From positions 310,001-374,000 of the forward strand of contig NZ_JABBYO010000004.1 of the NCBI RefSeq assembly GCF_012958305.1: a DNA stretch of 64,000 bases, read 5' to 3'. Source of the DNA: Tautonia rosea (GTDB lineage Bacteria; Planctomycetota; Planctomycetia; Isosphaerales; Isosphaeraceae). The notes under the pieces were generated by a model. That model did no database searches and was not told the origin of the DNA. It was given only the letters and a program-made list of their open reading frames with translations. Below, one piece after another: positions 62,863-64,000 of this stretch. Position numbers and translations under genes: made by a program. Within the stretch, counting starts at the first letter, position 1; each line of letters begins with the position of its first letter.

Positions 62863-62916
62863 CCCCTTCACCCGGCCTTCGGCCACCGGCTCCCCCACGA
62901 GCGGGGGGAGGGCTGA
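62863..62916 (+). repeat. Dispersed intergenic palindromic element, copy 6
   Basis: Variant core CCCCTTCACCCGGCCTTCGG with a stem GGCTCCCCC...GGGGGGAGGGC. It lies between the aldehyde dehydrogenase and AI-2E genes, 48 bases before the AI-2E stop. Confidence 0.7.
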
Positions 62917-62964
62917 GGGGCCGGTGGTGTTTTGTGGAGGAGAGGGTTGAGGGGTTGGGGCGGT

Positions 62965-64000
62965 CTACGAATTTCTCCCGTCGGTTCCGAACAGGGCCTT
63001 GATCGGAGTGGAGCCGGGGGTGGCCTCGACGAAGCCCCGGATCAGGACCATGACCGGCAAGGCGGTGACGAACCCGAGCGGACCCCAGAGGAAGCCGAAG
63101 AAGAGAACACCGACGAGAACCGCCAGCGGGTCGATCGAAATGGCGTCGCCGTAGAGCATCGGCAGGATGACGTAGCTTTCCAGGGTCTGGAGCAGGATGT
63201 AGACGCCCAGCATCACCAGAGGAGGCCAGAACGCCTGGGTGGTGATCGCGGCCACGATCACCAGCATCGTGCCGGCGATCAGGGCTCCGAAATAAGGGAT
63301 CAGAACAAGCAGGCCGGTCATCAGGCCCCAGAGTCCCCACTGGGGAAGACCGATCAACCAGCTTATGAGGGTGATTGTGACCGCGTAGCCGGTTGCAACG
63401 AGTAGGACGCAGCCGACCCAGCCGCTAATCGACTGGCCCATGCGCTCGAGGTCCTTCCCCTTCAACTCCATGCCCAAGGCCCTGCCGGCCTGAATGATCC
63501 GCTCCGACCAAAGGCCTCGGGTGTAGAGGATGTAGAGGATCAGGAACAGGAAGACGACGACCTGGCCCAGCACGCCAAGGACTCCACCGACGCTGTGGAG
63601 AAGCCACTGGCCAATCGCTCCGGCATTCTCTCGGATCTTTTGGGTCCAGTACTGCTGCGAGGTGAATTGAGTACCTGACTCCGAGCTGGAGGATTCTGCG
63701 GAGCCGGCGTTGGTGTTCGGTTCCGAATCCGCCGAAGGTCGAGAGGGGTCCTCGTTGGAAGCGTCCTCGCTGAACTGCTCCTCGGCCGCGCCGCCAGTGA
63801 TCACTTCCGGTTCGGTCAGAGCGCCAAGGGCCGGGACATCTTTCAAGGTGCCGGTGACCCTGGAGGCAAGCTGGCTGAACTGCTCGAAGTAGCGGTCGGA
63901 GTTCCGCACGACTTGACCGGCCTGGGCGACCACCAGGCCGACGGCACCCAGGAAGATCAAGGCGATGAGCGCCGTGCAGAGGATACTGGCCGCACCCCGG
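62965..64000 (-). CDS. AI-2E family transporter, 5' end outside window
   Basis: Members of this family (PerM/YdbO-type) are membrane exporters with a typical 7-8 helix plan. The frame is open to the right edge, so the N-terminus lies outside. Visible are an acidic Ser/Glu-rich loop (about bases 63650-63830), followed by helices GQVVVFLFLILYILYTRG, GYAVTITLISWLIGLPQWG, LLVLIPYFGALIAGTMLV and the conserved SYVILPMLYGDAISIDPLAVLVG. The motif PQWGLWGLMTGLLVLIPYFG matches the family. Export substrate is unknown. It converges on the aldehyde dehydrogenase gene. Confidence 0.9.
   Translation of the reverse strand, partial: RGAASILCTALIALIFLGAVGLVVAQAGQVVRNSDRYFEQFSQLASRVTGTLKDVPALGALTEPEVITGGAAEEQFSEDASNEDPSRPSADSEPNTNAGSAESSSSESGTQFTSQQYWTQKIRENAGAIGQWLLHSVGGVLGVLGQVVVFLFLILYILYTRGLWSERIIQAGRALGMELKGKDLERMGQSISGWVGCVLLVATGYAVTITLISWLIGLPQWGLWGLMTGLLVLIPYFGALIAGTMLVIVAAITTQAFWPPLVMLGVYILLQTLESYVILPMLYGDAISIDPLAVLVGVLFFGFLWGPLGFVTALPVMVLIRGFVEATPGSTPIKALFGTDGRNS

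Noticed and set aside
1-64000. rRNA, tRNA, tmRNA, RNase P RNA or mobile elements
   Set aside because: I looked for conserved RNA motifs and transposase-like proteins in intergenic regions and found none; a covariance-model scan would be decisive.

Overview
This window looks like a piece of chromosome from a GC-rich planctomycete, most likely of the Isosphaeraceae. The grounds are a GC content that looks well above 60 percent, planctomycete-typical families (DUF1501, two DUF1080 domains in one protein, PEP-CTERM proteins, DUF3500, a Tat-tagged Gfo/Idh oxidoreductase), small GPRSEEGK...SSRN-type proteins, and a squalene-hopene cyclase. I see no rRNA, tRNA, transposase, prophage or CRISPR array. 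About 48 protein genes are supported, on both strands, mostly single or in groups of two or three. Gene identities come from motif reading alone; no database search was possible.

Layout. 1-8.2 kb: 3' part of tatC, a two-helix potassium channel with tandem RCK domains, a Tat-exported carotenoid oxygenase, fxsA, a tight pair of unknown small genes, an SDR/DUF2867 protein and a Tat-exported sugar-phosphate isomerase-like protein. 8.4-14 kb: di-haem oxidoreductase, dienelactone hydrolase, a small secreted protein and a large repeat-rich exported protein. 14.1-20.2 kb: ispF, a broken small membrane gene, cysS, ruvC and a polytopic membrane/TPR protein. 20.2-31.5 kb, all on the minus strand: DUF1501, a very large M14 metallopeptidase-S9 serine peptidase fusion, a coupled ACT-domain/PFL pair, DUF423, tandem DUF1080, folC and an orphan receiver-domain protein. 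31.9-38.5 kb: a membrane pseudokinase, two translationally coupled membrane-anchored proteins with Pro/Glu linkers and coiled coils, and a convergent VWA protein. 38.7-46.5 kb: TerC, a second sugar-phosphate isomerase-like protein, two unknowns, an HpnG-like nucleoside phosphorylase and squalene-hopene cyclase. 47-57.3 kb: transglutaminase, a small BON-like protein, holA, wecB, two divergent paralogous surface/secreted proteins, ArfB and a small conserved protein. 57.4-64 kb: Gfo/Idh, a low-GC PEP-CTERM gene, DUF3500, aldehyde dehydrogenase and the 3' part of an AI-2E-family exporter.

How the genes work together. Housekeeping (cysS, ruvC, holA, folC, ispF, ArfB) is scattered among envelope functions. 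IspF (isoprenoid precursor), squalene-hopene cyclase and the HpnG-like enzyme point to hopanoid synthesis. Five proteins carry twin-arginine signals and tatC sits at the left edge, so folded-protein export is prominent. The most interesting items are the M14-S9 double-peptidase fusion, the pseudokinase plus Pro/Glu-linker membrane proteins with a recurring PDG module, the divergent paralogues at 53.5-56.4 kb, and an intergenic palindromic repeat family with all six copies in one orientation, always followed on the right by the 3' end of a minus-strand gene.
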